Below are positions 6,676 through 14,082 of a DNA stretch of 52,911 nucleotides, one piece after another. Made by a program: the position numbers and the translations under genes. Below the pieces are notes generated by a model. The model had not been told where the DNA came from and searched no databases. It worked only from the letters and a program-made list of their open reading frames with translations. Each line of letters starts with the position of its first letter. The stretch's first letter is position 1. Source of the stretch: SIG589 sp964566175 (GTDB lineage Bacteria > Bacillota > Clostridia > Oscillospirales > Acutalibacteraceae); the NCBI GenBank assembly GCA_964566175.1, contig CAZMHU010000011.1, positions 1 through 52,911 on the forward strand, read 5' to 3'.

Positions 6676-7941
6676 ATGGAAATTAACGAATTGCTTTTAG
6701 GAGTAGACTGTAAATGCGGAAAACATCATACTTGTGATATTAAAAAGGTGTATATTGAACACGGTGCAACCGCTCATTTGACCGAACTTTGCGGCGGTTA
6801 TAACAATATTTTGTTGGTTGCGGACGAAAACACATACCGCGCGGCGGGCGAGAGAACCGAAAAGTATATTTCGGACAAGAATGTTAAAAAAGTTATATTT
6901 TCGGGCGATACCGTGCTTATTCCCGACGAAAGAGCGATTGCCCGTGTGCAGTATGTGCTCGGCGAGAGCGACCTTATAATCGGCATAGGCTCGGGCGTTA
7001 TTCAGGATTTGTGCAAATATGTATCGTATGTTAGCGGCGTTCCGTATTTTGTCGTTGCAACCGCGCCGTCTATGGACGGTTACGCTTCGACCGGTGCTGC
7101 CATGATAACCGGCGGAATGAAGGTTACATATCCTGCGGGTGTGCCGGAAGTCATACTGGCTGATACCGAAGTTTTAAAGGACGCACCGCTTGAGATGATT
7201 AAAGCGGGTTACGGTGATATTGTCGGAAAATATTCTGCCCTTAACGACTGGAAGTTGAGCCGTATTGTAAACGGAGAGTATTTCTGTGATTATATTTATG
7301 ATTTGACATTCGATATGGTGCAAAAGACTCTCTCCCTTGCGGACGGTTTGCTTTCGCGCAACGAAGAAGCTGTAAAGGTGCTTATGGAGGCGCTTGTCAC
7401 GGTCGGCATAGCAATGAGTTTTGCCGGTTCTTCAAGACCCGCATCGGGCAGTGAACATCACCTTTCGCACTATTTTGAAATCACCGGAATTGTTGACAAA
7501 AGCGAATATCTGCCGCACGGAATAGATGTTGCTTTTTCTACTATTGTTACCGCCGCAATACGCGAGAAATTGCTCGAAACGGATTTTTTACACGACGGTT
7601 ATAAGGCCGACAGAGCAGTTTATGAAACTGAAATGAAACGCGTTTACAAAACAGTTGCCGAAGGCTGTATAGCCTTGCAGGATAAGGTTGGGAACTATAA
7701 AATCGACCGCCTTTCCACATACCGTGCCAACGAAGAGGAAATAAAAAACCTGCTTCGCGAGATGCCGACACCCGACGAAATAGAGCGTATGCTTTCGGCG
7801 GTCGAACTCAGCACAGAGCAATTTTACAATACATACAGCAAAGAAAAAATAGCCGATGCCGTGCGTTATGCAAAGGACTTAAAGGACAGATATACCGTGC
7901 TTTGGCTTTATTATGACTTTTTCGGTACGGAAACATTATAA
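6676..7941 (+). CDS. egsA: sn-glycerol-1-phosphate dehydrogenase (EgsA/AraM family)
   Basis: The 421-residue protein belongs to the iron/zinc alcohol-dehydrogenase-like fold. The NAD(P)-binding segment has GIGSGVIQDL, followed by ATAPSMDGYAS, KAGYGDIVGK and the metal-binding SEHHLSHYFE and LPHG motifs. The family reduces dihydroxyacetone phosphate to sn-glycerol-1-phosphate, the archaeal-type enantiomer also used in Firmicutes for heptaprenylglyceryl lipids. ATG 6676 (CGGAG ten bases upstream; product begins MEINELLLG) is preferred over ATG 6658 because of the promoter position. It is first in a likely operon with the PHP phosphatase and EutH-like permease. No PcrB-type prenyltransferase is nearby. 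Confidence 0.9.
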   Translation: MEINELLLGVDCKCGKHHTCDIKKVYIEHGATAHLTELCGGYNNILLVADENTYRAAGERTEKYISDKNVKKVIFSGDTVLIPDERAIARVQYVLGESDLIIGIGSGVIQDLCKYVSYVSGVPYFVVATAPSMDGYASTGAAMITGGMKVTYPAGVPEVILADTEVLKDAPLEMIKAGYGDIVGKYSALNDWKLSRIVNGEYFCDYIYDLTFDMVQKTLSLADGLLSRNEEAVKVLMEALVTVGIAMSFAGSSRPASGSEHHLSHYFEITGIVDKSEYLPHGIDVAFSTIVTAAIREKLLETDFLHDGYKADRAVYETEMKRVYKTVAEGCIALQDKVGNYKIDRLSTYRANEEEIKNLLREMPTPDEIERMLSAVELSTEQFYNTYSKEKIADAVRYAKDLKDRYTVLWLYYDFFGTETL

Positions 7942-7964
7942 GTTGAGCAGAGGTGATTTTTTAA

Positions 7965-8777
7965 ATGACAGGACTTCAAAATCTGCATACTCATTCAAAG
8001 TATTGCGACGGAAACGATACCCTGCGTGAGATGATTGAAACCGCTATCGAAAAAGGTTTTGACTCTTTGGGCTTCTCCGGTCACTCCGGAAACAGTTTTT
8101 CCACTTATGGTATGACTCCCGAGAAAACCGAAGCATACAAACGGGAACTTGCCGCTTTGAAGGAAGAGTATAAAGACAGGATAAAACTCTTTTGCGGTCT
8201 TGAGGCAGAGGTCTTTTCCGACAGCAGTTTTTGCGGGTTTGATTACGTCATAGGTTCTACGCATTATTTTGATTTTGACGGCAAAAAGGTCAGTTTCGAT
8301 ACCACAAAGGAAAAAGTGGTTGAGATTATAGATACATATTTCGGCGGCGACGCTGTGAAATATGCCGAGAGGTATTATGAAACTATGTCGCGCTTGTATG
8401 AGTACGGCGATTTTGATATAATCGGTCATTTCGATATTCTTGCAAAACATAATGAGGTTTTGCATATTTTGGACGAGGACTCAAAGGAATACAAGGTGCT
8501 TGCCGTGTCGGCTATTGAGTCGCTGAAAGGTAAAATACCCGCTTTTGAGGTAAATACCGGATGTATATCGCGCGGTTACCGCAAAACGCCCTATCCCGCA
8601 CCGTTTATAATAAAGGAATTTAAACGACAGGGATTTTTGCCTGTTATCTCTTCCGATTGCCACAACAGAAACTATCTTGACTGTAATTTCAATGAGGCAG
8701 AGGAACTGCTCAAAAGTTGCGGTTATACTGAAAAATATATTCTCACCGAAAACGGCTTTGAGGGAGTTAAATTTTAA
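7965..8777 (+). CDS. PHP-domain phosphatase (HisJ/histidinol-phosphatase-like)
   Basis: The 270-residue protein has the PHP metal-binding pattern: LHTHSKYCDG (His8, His10), FSGHSG near residue 43, GLEAEVF near residue 70, IGSTHYF near residue 90, GHFDIL near residue 155 and SSDCHN near residue 227. This fits the HisJ family, which dephosphorylates L-histidinol phosphate with a trinuclear metal centre. No other his gene is in the window. It sits between the glycerol-1-phosphate dehydrogenase (23 bases upstream) and an EutH-like permease (one base downstream), so a different phosphoester substrate is plausible. Confidence 0.87.
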   Translation: MTGLQNLHTHSKYCDGNDTLREMIETAIEKGFDSLGFSGHSGNSFSTYGMTPEKTEAYKRELAALKEEYKDRIKLFCGLEAEVFSDSSFCGFDYVIGSTHYFDFDGKKVSFDTTKEKVVEIIDTYFGGDAVKYAERYYETMSRLYEYGDFDIIGHFDILAKHNEVLHILDEDSKEYKVLAVSAIESLKGKIPAFEVNTGCISRGYRKTPYPAPFIIKEFKRQGFLPVISSDCHNRNYLDCNFNEAEELLKSCGYTEKYILTENGFEGVKF

Positions 8778-8778
8778 T

Positions 8779-9864
8779 ATGAATGTTATGACCTTGATTA
8801 TGCTTTGCTTTTCTATGCTCGGTGCGCTTGACAGAATTATCGGCAACCGTTTCGGGCTCGGAAAAGAGTTTGAGCGTGGGTTTATGCTGTTTGGTAATAT
8901 GGCACTTTCGATGATAGGTATGATTTCCGTCGCACCCGTTATAGCAAGCGCTCTTTCACCGGTTTTTGCATTTCTTTCGGATGTTCTTCATATGGAACCG
9001 TCGATATTATCGGCATCGCTCCTTGCAAACGATATGGGCGGGGCATCGCTCTCGGAAGAGATTGCCGCCGACGCGCAACTCGGACGTTTTAACGCACTTG
9101 TTGTCGCCTCAATGATGGGGGCTACCGTTTCCTATACGATACCATATTCGCTCGGTGCAGTGCCGCAGTCGAAGCACGGCGAACTCTTGCTCGGCATTTT
9201 GTGCGGAATAGTGACAATTCCTGTGGGCTGTGCCGTTTCGGGATTTATGCTCGGACTTTCGGTTTTGTCGGTTGCGCTGGATCTTTTGCCGCTGATAATC
9301 TTTTCGGTGCTGCTTTGTATCGCACTGATAAAAGCACCCGATGCCTGTATAAAGGTGTTCAAGTGGTTCGGAATTTTCATAAAAGTGATTATAACCGCGG
9401 GACTTGCACTTGCAATATTCAGATATCTTTCGGGAACGGAAATTATAAAAGGTATGGCAACGCTTGAAGAGGGCGCAATGATATGTGTCAATGCCGCTGT
9501 TGTTATGTCGGGTGCTTTCCCGCTGATATATACTTTATCGAAAATTTTGGCAAAGCCGCTTAAAACGCTCGGCAGAAAAACCGGTATGAACGAGACTTCC
9601 GCGCTCGGATTTATATCTACCCTTGCTACCAACGTTACCACATTTGAAATGATGGATAAGATGGACAAAAAGGGTGCAGTGCTTAATTCCGCATTTGCCG
9701 TTTCGGCGGCGTTTACTTTTGCGGGACATCTTGCGTTTACAATGGCGTTTGACAAAAGGTATATTTTCCCTGTTATAGTGGGTAAACTTTTTGCGGGAAT
9801 TACGGCATTGCCGGTGGCTTTCCTGCTTTATAAAGCAAAATACGGAAGATGTGAAAAGGAGTAA
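8779..9864 (+). CDS. EutH-like ethanolamine permease
   Basis: The 361-residue protein has about ten hydrophobic segments. It matches the N-terminal EutH signature: LGALDRIIGNRFGLGKEFER, then MALSMIGMISVAPV and SLLANDMGG. EutH proteins facilitate ethanolamine entry. Here the gene stands alone, with no eut lyase or microcompartment genes. ATG 8779 is chosen: it lies one base after the PHP stop, with GGGAGTT about eleven bases upstream. A longer frame from 8677 would overlap the PHP gene. Its placement beside egsA suggests lipid-headgroup or polyol metabolism, which is inference. Confidence 0.85.
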   Translation: MNVMTLIMLCFSMLGALDRIIGNRFGLGKEFERGFMLFGNMALSMIGMISVAPVIASALSPVFAFLSDVLHMEPSILSASLLANDMGGASLSEEIAADAQLGRFNALVVASMMGATVSYTIPYSLGAVPQSKHGELLLGILCGIVTIPVGCAVSGFMLGLSVLSVALDLLPLIIFSVLLCIALIKAPDACIKVFKWFGIFIKVIITAGLALAIFRYLSGTEIIKGMATLEEGAMICVNAAVVMSGAFPLIYTLSKILAKPLKTLGRKTGMNETSALGFISTLATNVTTFEMMDKMDKKGAVLNSAFAVSAAFTFAGHLAFTMAFDKRYIFPVIVGKLFAGITALPVAFLLYKAKYGRCEKE

Positions 9865-9915
9865 TGTCTCAGGCGTTGCTCCTTTTATACTGATTTTTAC
9901 TTGTCGGGAGCGTAT

Positions 9916-10791
9916 ATGTATAAAACACTTAATGAACATTACAAAGAAAAATTCGGTTGCAAAGTATATAAACTTTCGATAGACGGCGGTTTTGCCTGTC
10001 CGAACCGTGACGGTACACTAGGCACTGCCGGCTGCATTTTTTGTTCGGCAAGAGGCGGCGGAGAGTTTGCAAGCAGTCGAACCGACAGCATTGAAACACA
10101 ACTCGCGGAGGCCTTGCGGCGTGTTGAGCAAAAAAACAAGGACGGTAAATACATTGCGTATTTTCAGCCGTTCACTAACACATATGCCGATGTTGAGCGT
10201 TTGAGAAAGGTATATTTTTCTGCTATAAAGCCGGATTATATTGTCGGTCTTGCCGTTGCCACACGTCCCGACTGTCTTCCGCAGAAAACGGTGGACTTGC
10301 TTTCGGAAATCAATACTTTTAAACCAGTGAGCGTGGAACTCGGACTTCAAACCTGTGATGATAAAACGGCGGAATATCTGCGGCGTGGTTACAAAAGCGA
10401 AGTTTACCTTGACGCCGTACGCAGACTGAAGCGCGCGGGGATAGAGGTCGTAACGCATATAATAATAGGCTTGCCGTATGAAAATGCCTTGTCTGCTGTC
10501 AAAACAACGAAGTATGCCGTTGCCGCGGGCACAGACGGAGTGAAGTTTCATCTTTTGCACGTTTTAAAGGATACCGACCTTGAACGTGATTACAAAAACG
10601 GACTTTTTGAGTGTTTGACACTTGAAGAGTACGCCGATATATTAAAACAGTGTATAGATGTTCTACCCGAAGATATTGTTGTTCACCGAATAACAGGGGA
10701 CGGAGCAAAAAGTGAACTTGTCGCCCCTCTTTGGTCTGCCGATAAAAAGCGTGTGCTTAACTTTCTTAATAGGGTGTTAGCGGAAGAATGA
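9916..10791 (+). CDS. radical SAM protein, YhcC/TIGR01212 type
   Basis: The 291-residue protein has the widely spaced YhcC-type cluster motif: Cys28 in FACPNRDG, then Cys40 and Cys43 in GCIFC, for a [4Fe-4S] cluster that cleaves S-adenosylmethionine. Further family features are GGEFASS, YFQPFTNTY near residue 80, ATRPDCLP near residue 117 and ELGLQT near residue 137. The biochemical function of this family is not established to my knowledge. ATG 9916 has CGGGAG five bases upstream. It lies 51 bases after the eutH-like gene. Confidence 0.9.
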   Translation: MYKTLNEHYKEKFGCKVYKLSIDGGFACPNRDGTLGTAGCIFCSARGGGEFASSRTDSIETQLAEALRRVEQKNKDGKYIAYFQPFTNTYADVERLRKVYFSAIKPDYIVGLAVATRPDCLPQKTVDLLSEINTFKPVSVELGLQTCDDKTAEYLRRGYKSEVYLDAVRRLKRAGIEVVTHIIIGLPYENALSAVKTTKYAVAAGTDGVKFHLLHVLKDTDLERDYKNGLFECLTLEEYADILKQCIDVLPEDIVVHRITGDGAKSELVAPLWSADKKRVLNFLNRVLAEE

Positions 10792-10812
10792 AAATATTTT
10801 TCCTGAAAAGGC

Positions 10813-10841
10813 TTTACTTTTCGGGTCAGTAGTGATATAAT
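10813..10841 (+). promoter_or_regulatory. promoter of the antiporter gene
   Basis: TTTACT (10813-10818), a 17-base spacer and TATAAT (10836-10841). The -10 is perfect and the -35 weak. The GTG start is 45 bases downstream. Confidence 0.55.
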
Positions 10842-10885
10842 TCGATTTCGGTGAAAATAAAACAGAAAAAGGGAAGCGAATAATC

Positions 10886-12181
10886 GTGAAAATTTTATTG
10901 TCCGTGTCGGTGGCTTTGCTTGCCGGTCTTTTAATGACAAGACTGTTCAAGCCCTTTAAACTGCCGTCCGTAACCGCATATCTTATAGCGGGTGTTCTTA
11001 TCGGTCCATACTGCGTAGGCAGTTTCGGGTTGCAGGGTGTCGGATTTTCTTCGTCATCCGATTTGGAGGCTTTGGGACTCATATCCGAGGTTGCGCTCGG
11101 ATTTATTGCATTCTCAATAGGCAACGAGTTCCGCCTTTGCGAACTGAAAAAAACAGGTAAACAGGCTTTTGTAATAGGTGTTATTCAGGCAATAACCGCA
11201 ACGCTGTTTGTCGATGTTGCACTCTTTGTGCTCCATTTGCTTATGCCGAATGTCCTTTCGATTCCGCAGGTGATAACACTCGGTGCAATCGCAACCGCAA
11301 CCGCTCCTGCCGCAACTCTTATGGTTGTACGTCAGTATAAGGCAAACGGTCCACTGACCAAGTTGCTTTTGCCTATCGTTGCGCTTGATGATGCTGTCGG
11401 TCTTGTTGTATTTGCCGTATCTTTCGGTATTGCTAAAACACTCGTCAGCGGCACTGTGGATATGGTTTCGATAATCGTAAATCCGCTTGTCGAAATCGTT
11501 TGCTCGCTTGCGCTCGGTGCTATAATGGGTTGGGTTTTGACACAACTCGAAAAACTCTTCAACTCCAATACAAACCGTTTGAGCCTTACAATCGGTATTG
11601 TGTTCTTGACTGCGTCACTCTCAATGCTCGATTTCAATATAGGTTCTGTTCATATCAGTTTTTCGTCATTGCTCACCTGTATGATGCTCGGAACGGTATT
11701 TTGCAATATCTGTCCGCTGTCCGAAGACCTTATGGCGGCATCCGACAAATGGACTTCACCGCTCTTTGCTCTTTTCTTTGTTATAAGCGGCGCACAGTTG
11801 GAACTTTCGGTTTTCGCAAGCGGTGCTATTGTACTTATTGGCGTGGTTTACATAATCTTCCGCTCGCTCGGAAAGTATTTCGGCACACTCTTCAGCGCAA
11901 AACTTACCCACTGCTCCGATACGATATGCAAATATTTGGGTATAACACTTCTGCCGCAGGCGGGTGTTGCACTCGGAATGTGCACAACGGCTATGCAACT
12001 CGGCGAAGCCGGCAAACTCATACGTAATATAACACTCTTTGCTGTTCTTATCTATGAACTTGTAGGCCCGCTGCTCACAAAGCAGGCACTCTCCGCCGCA
12101 GGAGAAATCAAGCCGATGTCGGATGAGGTTAAAAATCGCCGTCAGACAAAACTTGATGCCGCAAAGGAAAACAAAAATTAA
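10886..12181 (+). CDS. CPA2-family cation:proton antiporter
   Basis: The 431-residue membrane protein has about 12-13 hydrophobic segments. It shows the CPA2 (KefB/NapA-like) pattern: LPSVTAYLIAGVLIGP near residues 30-46, GLISEVALGFIAFSIG near residues 57-72, and LDDAVGLVVFAV near residue 168 carrying the ion-binding Asp pair. There is no C-terminal RCK/TrkA domain; the protein ends in a short basic tail. It would exchange Na+ or K+ for H+. GTG 10886 has GGGAAG nine bases upstream. A terminator follows, so it is separate from the riboswitch unit. Confidence 0.88.
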   Translation: MKILLSVSVALLAGLLMTRLFKPFKLPSVTAYLIAGVLIGPYCVGSFGLQGVGFSSSSDLEALGLISEVALGFIAFSIGNEFRLCELKKTGKQAFVIGVIQAITATLFVDVALFVLHLLMPNVLSIPQVITLGAIATATAPAATLMVVRQYKANGPLTKLLLPIVALDDAVGLVVFAVSFGIAKTLVSGTVDMVSIIVNPLVEIVCSLALGAIMGWVLTQLEKLFNSNTNRLSLTIGIVFLTASLSMLDFNIGSVHISFSSLLTCMMLGTVFCNICPLSEDLMAASDKWTSPLFALFFVISGAQLELSVFASGAIVLIGVVYIIFRSLGKYFGTLFSAKLTHCSDTICKYLGITLLPQAGVALGMCTTAMQLGEAGKLIRNITLFAVLIYELVGPLLTKQALSAAGEIKPMSDEVKNRRQTKLDAAKENKN

Positions 12182-12186
12182 AACTA

Positions 12187-12222
12187 ACGGCTCTGTGAAA
12201 ATTACGCAGAGCCGTAGTTTTT
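12187..12222 (+). terminator. Rho-independent terminator of the antiporter gene
   Basis: ACGGCTCTG pairs with CAGAGCCGT around AAAATTA-type loop bases. AG and a run of T follow. Confidence 0.85.
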
Positions 12223-12224
12223 TG

Positions 12225-12253
12225 TTGACTTTCGGTGGCATATAATATATAAT
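12225..12253 (+). promoter_or_regulatory. sigma-A promoter of the Mn2+-riboswitch transcript
   Basis: TTGACT (12225-12230) and TATAAT (12248-12253) have a 17-base spacer. Transcription should start near 12260, just before the riboswitch P1 helix. Confidence 0.8.
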
Positions 12254-12261
12254 TGTTGGGA

Positions 12262-12352
12262 AATAAAGGGGAGTAGTTTGCGCCGTATGGCGTTATACAT
12301 CCGTCAATACGTTTTAAAACCGGATTGTATATTAAAAAACAAGACTTTTATT
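12262..12352 (+). promoter_or_regulatory. yybP-ykoY manganese riboswitch aptamer
   Basis: The leader carries the hallmark segments of the yybP-ykoY class in order: AAAGGGGAGTAG (12265-12276), CCGTCAATACG (12301-12311), ACCGG (12319-12323) and CAAGACTTT (12340-12348). P1 can form between AATAAAGG (12262-12269) and CTTTTATT (12345-12352). The two-legged layout matches the Lactococcus yybP element as I remember it. The class binds Mn2+ and usually turns on manganese-efflux genes. Here it heads an OadB-like gene. Confidence 0.88.
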
Positions 12353-12378
12353 GCCGTCGCGCAATAGAAGTCTTTTTT
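12341..12378 (+). terminator. riboswitch expression platform: intrinsic terminator
   Basis: AAGACTTTTATTG (12341-12353) pairs with CAATAGAAGTCTT (12362-12374), 13 pairs with one G-U, followed by T residues. Its 5' arm is the 3' strand of aptamer P1. Ligand binding should stabilise P1, block this hairpin and switch transcription on. Confidence 0.87.
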
Positions 12379-12398
12379 ACTCTCGGAAAGGACGTTTT

Positions 12399-13511
12399 AT
12401 GGAAATACTGTACAAATACTTATTGGAAATTACCTGGCAACAGGTCGTGATGTGGGGAATCGGCGGAATACTGATTTTCCTCGCAATCGCGAAGAAAATG
12501 GAACCGTCGCTCCTGCTTCCTATGGGGTTCGGCGCAATACTAGTCAATTTGCCATTTTCGGGTGCTGTAACACAGGGCGATACAAAAGGCCCGCTTGATG
12601 TGCTTTTCAGTGCCGGAATAGATAACGGCGAAATCTTTTTGCTGTTGCTGTTTATAGGTATCGGCGCTATGATTGACTTCGGCCCGTTGCTCTCAAACCC
12701 GAAACTTATGATTTTCGGCGCTGCCGCTCAGTTCGGAATATTCTTCACACTGGGTCTTGCAACATTCCTCGGTTTCGATATTAAGGATGCGGCGTCTATA
12801 TCAATTATAGGTGCGGCAGACGGCCCGACAGCAATATTCGTTGCAAACCATTTCGGCACTAAGTATATAGGCGCAATAATGGTGGCGGCATATTCTTATA
12901 TGGCGTTAGTACCTATGATTCAGCCGCCTGTTATCAAACTTTTGACAACCAAAAAAGAGCGTCGCATAAAGATGACATACGCTCCGGGTCACGTTTCCAA
13001 ACTCACAAAAATTCTTTTCCCGATTGTTATAACCGTTATTGCCGGTATTGTTTCGCCGTCAAGCGTTTCGCTTATCGGTTTCTTGATGTTTGGAAACCTG
13101 CTTCGTGAATGCGGCGTTTTAAACAGTCTCTCCGAAACGGCACAAAACGTGCTCGCAAACCTTATTACTATCATTCTCGGAATAACAATAGCATCACAAA
13201 TGCGTGCAGAGGATTTCTTGACACTCGAAACAATAGTAATAATCCTGCTCGGACTTGTAGCCTTTATTTTCGATACTGTAGGCGGCGTGCTTATAGCAAA
13301 ACTCTTTAATCTTTTCAGAAAAGAAAAGATAAATCCGATGATAGGCGCGGCGGGAATTTCCGCTTTCCCGATGTCTGCACGTGTTATAAATAAGATGGGT
13401 CTTGAAGAGGATAACCAAAACTTCCTGCTTATGCACGCTGTCGGTGTAAACGTTTCGGGACAGATTGCCTCGGTTATAGCGGGCGGACTTATAATAAGCC
13501 TGTTAGGATAG
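12399..13511 (+). CDS. OadB/GcdB-like sodium-translocating decarboxylase beta-subunit family membrane protein
   Basis: The 370-residue membrane protein (about 9-11 segments) carries OadB-family signatures: IGIGAMIDFGPLL near residues 87-99, SIIGAADGPTAIF with Asp141 in the ion-binding loop, and GISAFPMSARVINK near residue 325. In oxaloacetate, glutaconyl-CoA and methylmalonyl-CoA decarboxylases this subunit couples decarboxylation to Na+ export. No biotin or carboxyltransferase subunit is in the window. ATG 12399 has GGAAAGGA six bases upstream. A longer frame from 12351 would start inside the terminator and is rejected. Control by a Mn2+ riboswitch suggests a role in divalent-metal handling, which is inference. 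Confidence 0.88.
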   Translation: MEILYKYLLEITWQQVVMWGIGGILIFLAIAKKMEPSLLLPMGFGAILVNLPFSGAVTQGDTKGPLDVLFSAGIDNGEIFLLLLFIGIGAMIDFGPLLSNPKLMIFGAAAQFGIFFTLGLATFLGFDIKDAASISIIGAADGPTAIFVANHFGTKYIGAIMVAAYSYMALVPMIQPPVIKLLTTKKERRIKMTYAPGHVSKLTKILFPIVITVIAGIVSPSSVSLIGFLMFGNLLRECGVLNSLSETAQNVLANLITIILGITIASQMRAEDFLTLETIVIILLGLVAFIFDTVGGVLIAKLFNLFRKEKINPMIGAAGISAFPMSARVINKMGLEEDNQNFLLMHAVGVNVSGQIASVIAGGLIISLLG

Positions 13512-13521
13512 GAGATATGCT

Positions 13522-13662
13522 ATGAATATAAATATTGATATACAGAATTTTCTTTCCACACTGCCGGTAATCGGCAAGGGAATGCTCGGAATTTTTGCGG
13601 TTACTATTGTTATTATTATTCTCACTTATATAATCAACAAGGCAACCGAAAACAGAGATTAA
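13522..13662 (+). CDS. 46-residue single-span membrane protein (OadG/gamma-like)
   Basis: This frame has GGAG about seven bases before ATG 13522 and follows the OadB-like stop by ten bases. The product has a short polar N-terminus, one hydrophobic segment at about residues 20-39 (MLGIFAVTIVIIILTYIINK) and a charged end, KATENRD. Gamma subunits of Na+ decarboxylases begin with a similar helix, but are longer and have a metal-binding tail that is absent here. It probably assembles with the OadB-like protein. A terminator follows at once. Confidence 0.82.
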   Translation: MNINIDIQNFLSTLPVIGKGMLGIFAVTIVIIILTYIINKATENRD

Positions 13663-13691
13663 AAAAGAACAGCCTTTGGGCTGTTCTTTTT
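13662..13691 (+). terminator. Rho-independent terminator of the OadB-like unit
   Basis: AAAAAGAACAGCC pairs with GGCTGTTCTTTTT around TTTG. Confidence 0.88.
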
Positions 13692-13700
13692 CGAAAATGC

Positions 13701-13729
13701 TTGACAAGTGGGGGATAGTAGGGTATAAT
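13701..13729 (+). promoter_or_regulatory. consensus sigma-A promoter of ylxM-ffh
   Basis: TTGACA (13701-13706), a 17-base spacer and TATAAT (13724-13729): perfect consensus, as expected for a housekeeping operon. Confidence 0.88.
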
Positions 13730-13767
13730 ATTGGCTGTAAAGCAAAAAACTTTACAGAGGTGAGAAT

Positions 13768-14070
13768 GTGCCTAAGGATTTGACGGTATCGCAACTGCTT
13801 GATATCTACGGTGGACTTTTATCGGAAAAGCAACGTCTGCTGTGTGAATTTTATTATAATGACGACCTTTCCTTGGCGGAAATTTCGGAAAACGAGGGCA
13901 TAACTCGACAGGGTGTGCGTGATGCCGTAAAGCGTGCCGAGCAACAACTTAAAGGTTTTGAAGATGTGCTCGGTCTTTATAAAAACATAAAACTTTTACG
14001 CGATGAGGCACAGCGTGTTAAAAACGGCGCAGACTGTGAACAACTTCTTTCTTTGATAGATAAACTTTAA
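13768..14070 (+). CDS. ylxM: YlxM-family helix-turn-helix protein
   Basis: The 100-residue protein matches the YlxM/UPF0122 family, which is encoded beside ffh in many Firmicutes. A sigma-region-4-like fold includes LSEKQRLLCEFYYNDDLSL and the recognition helix GITRQGVRDAVKRAE (about residues 48-62). Its role with the signal recognition particle is suggested but not settled. The GTG start has AGAGGTGAG just upstream. The ffh start lies 12 bases after its stop. Confidence 0.92.
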   Translation: MPKDLTVSQLLDIYGGLLSEKQRLLCEFYYNDDLSLAEISENEGITRQGVRDAVKRAEQQLKGFEDVLGLYKNIKLLRDEAQRVKNGADCEQLLSLIDKL

Positions 14071-14082
14071 GGCGGTGAAAAA

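Noticed and set aside
7965..8777. Firm assignment of the PHP protein to histidine biosynthesis (hisJ/hisK)
   Set aside because: The fold fits, but there are no his genes nearby and the neighbours point to another pathway, so no gene symbol was given.
12351..12398. N-terminal extension of the OadB-like protein starting at 12351
   Set aside because: The extension starts inside the riboswitch terminator stem. ATG 12399 has GGAAAGGA at correct spacing and matches the family N-terminus.
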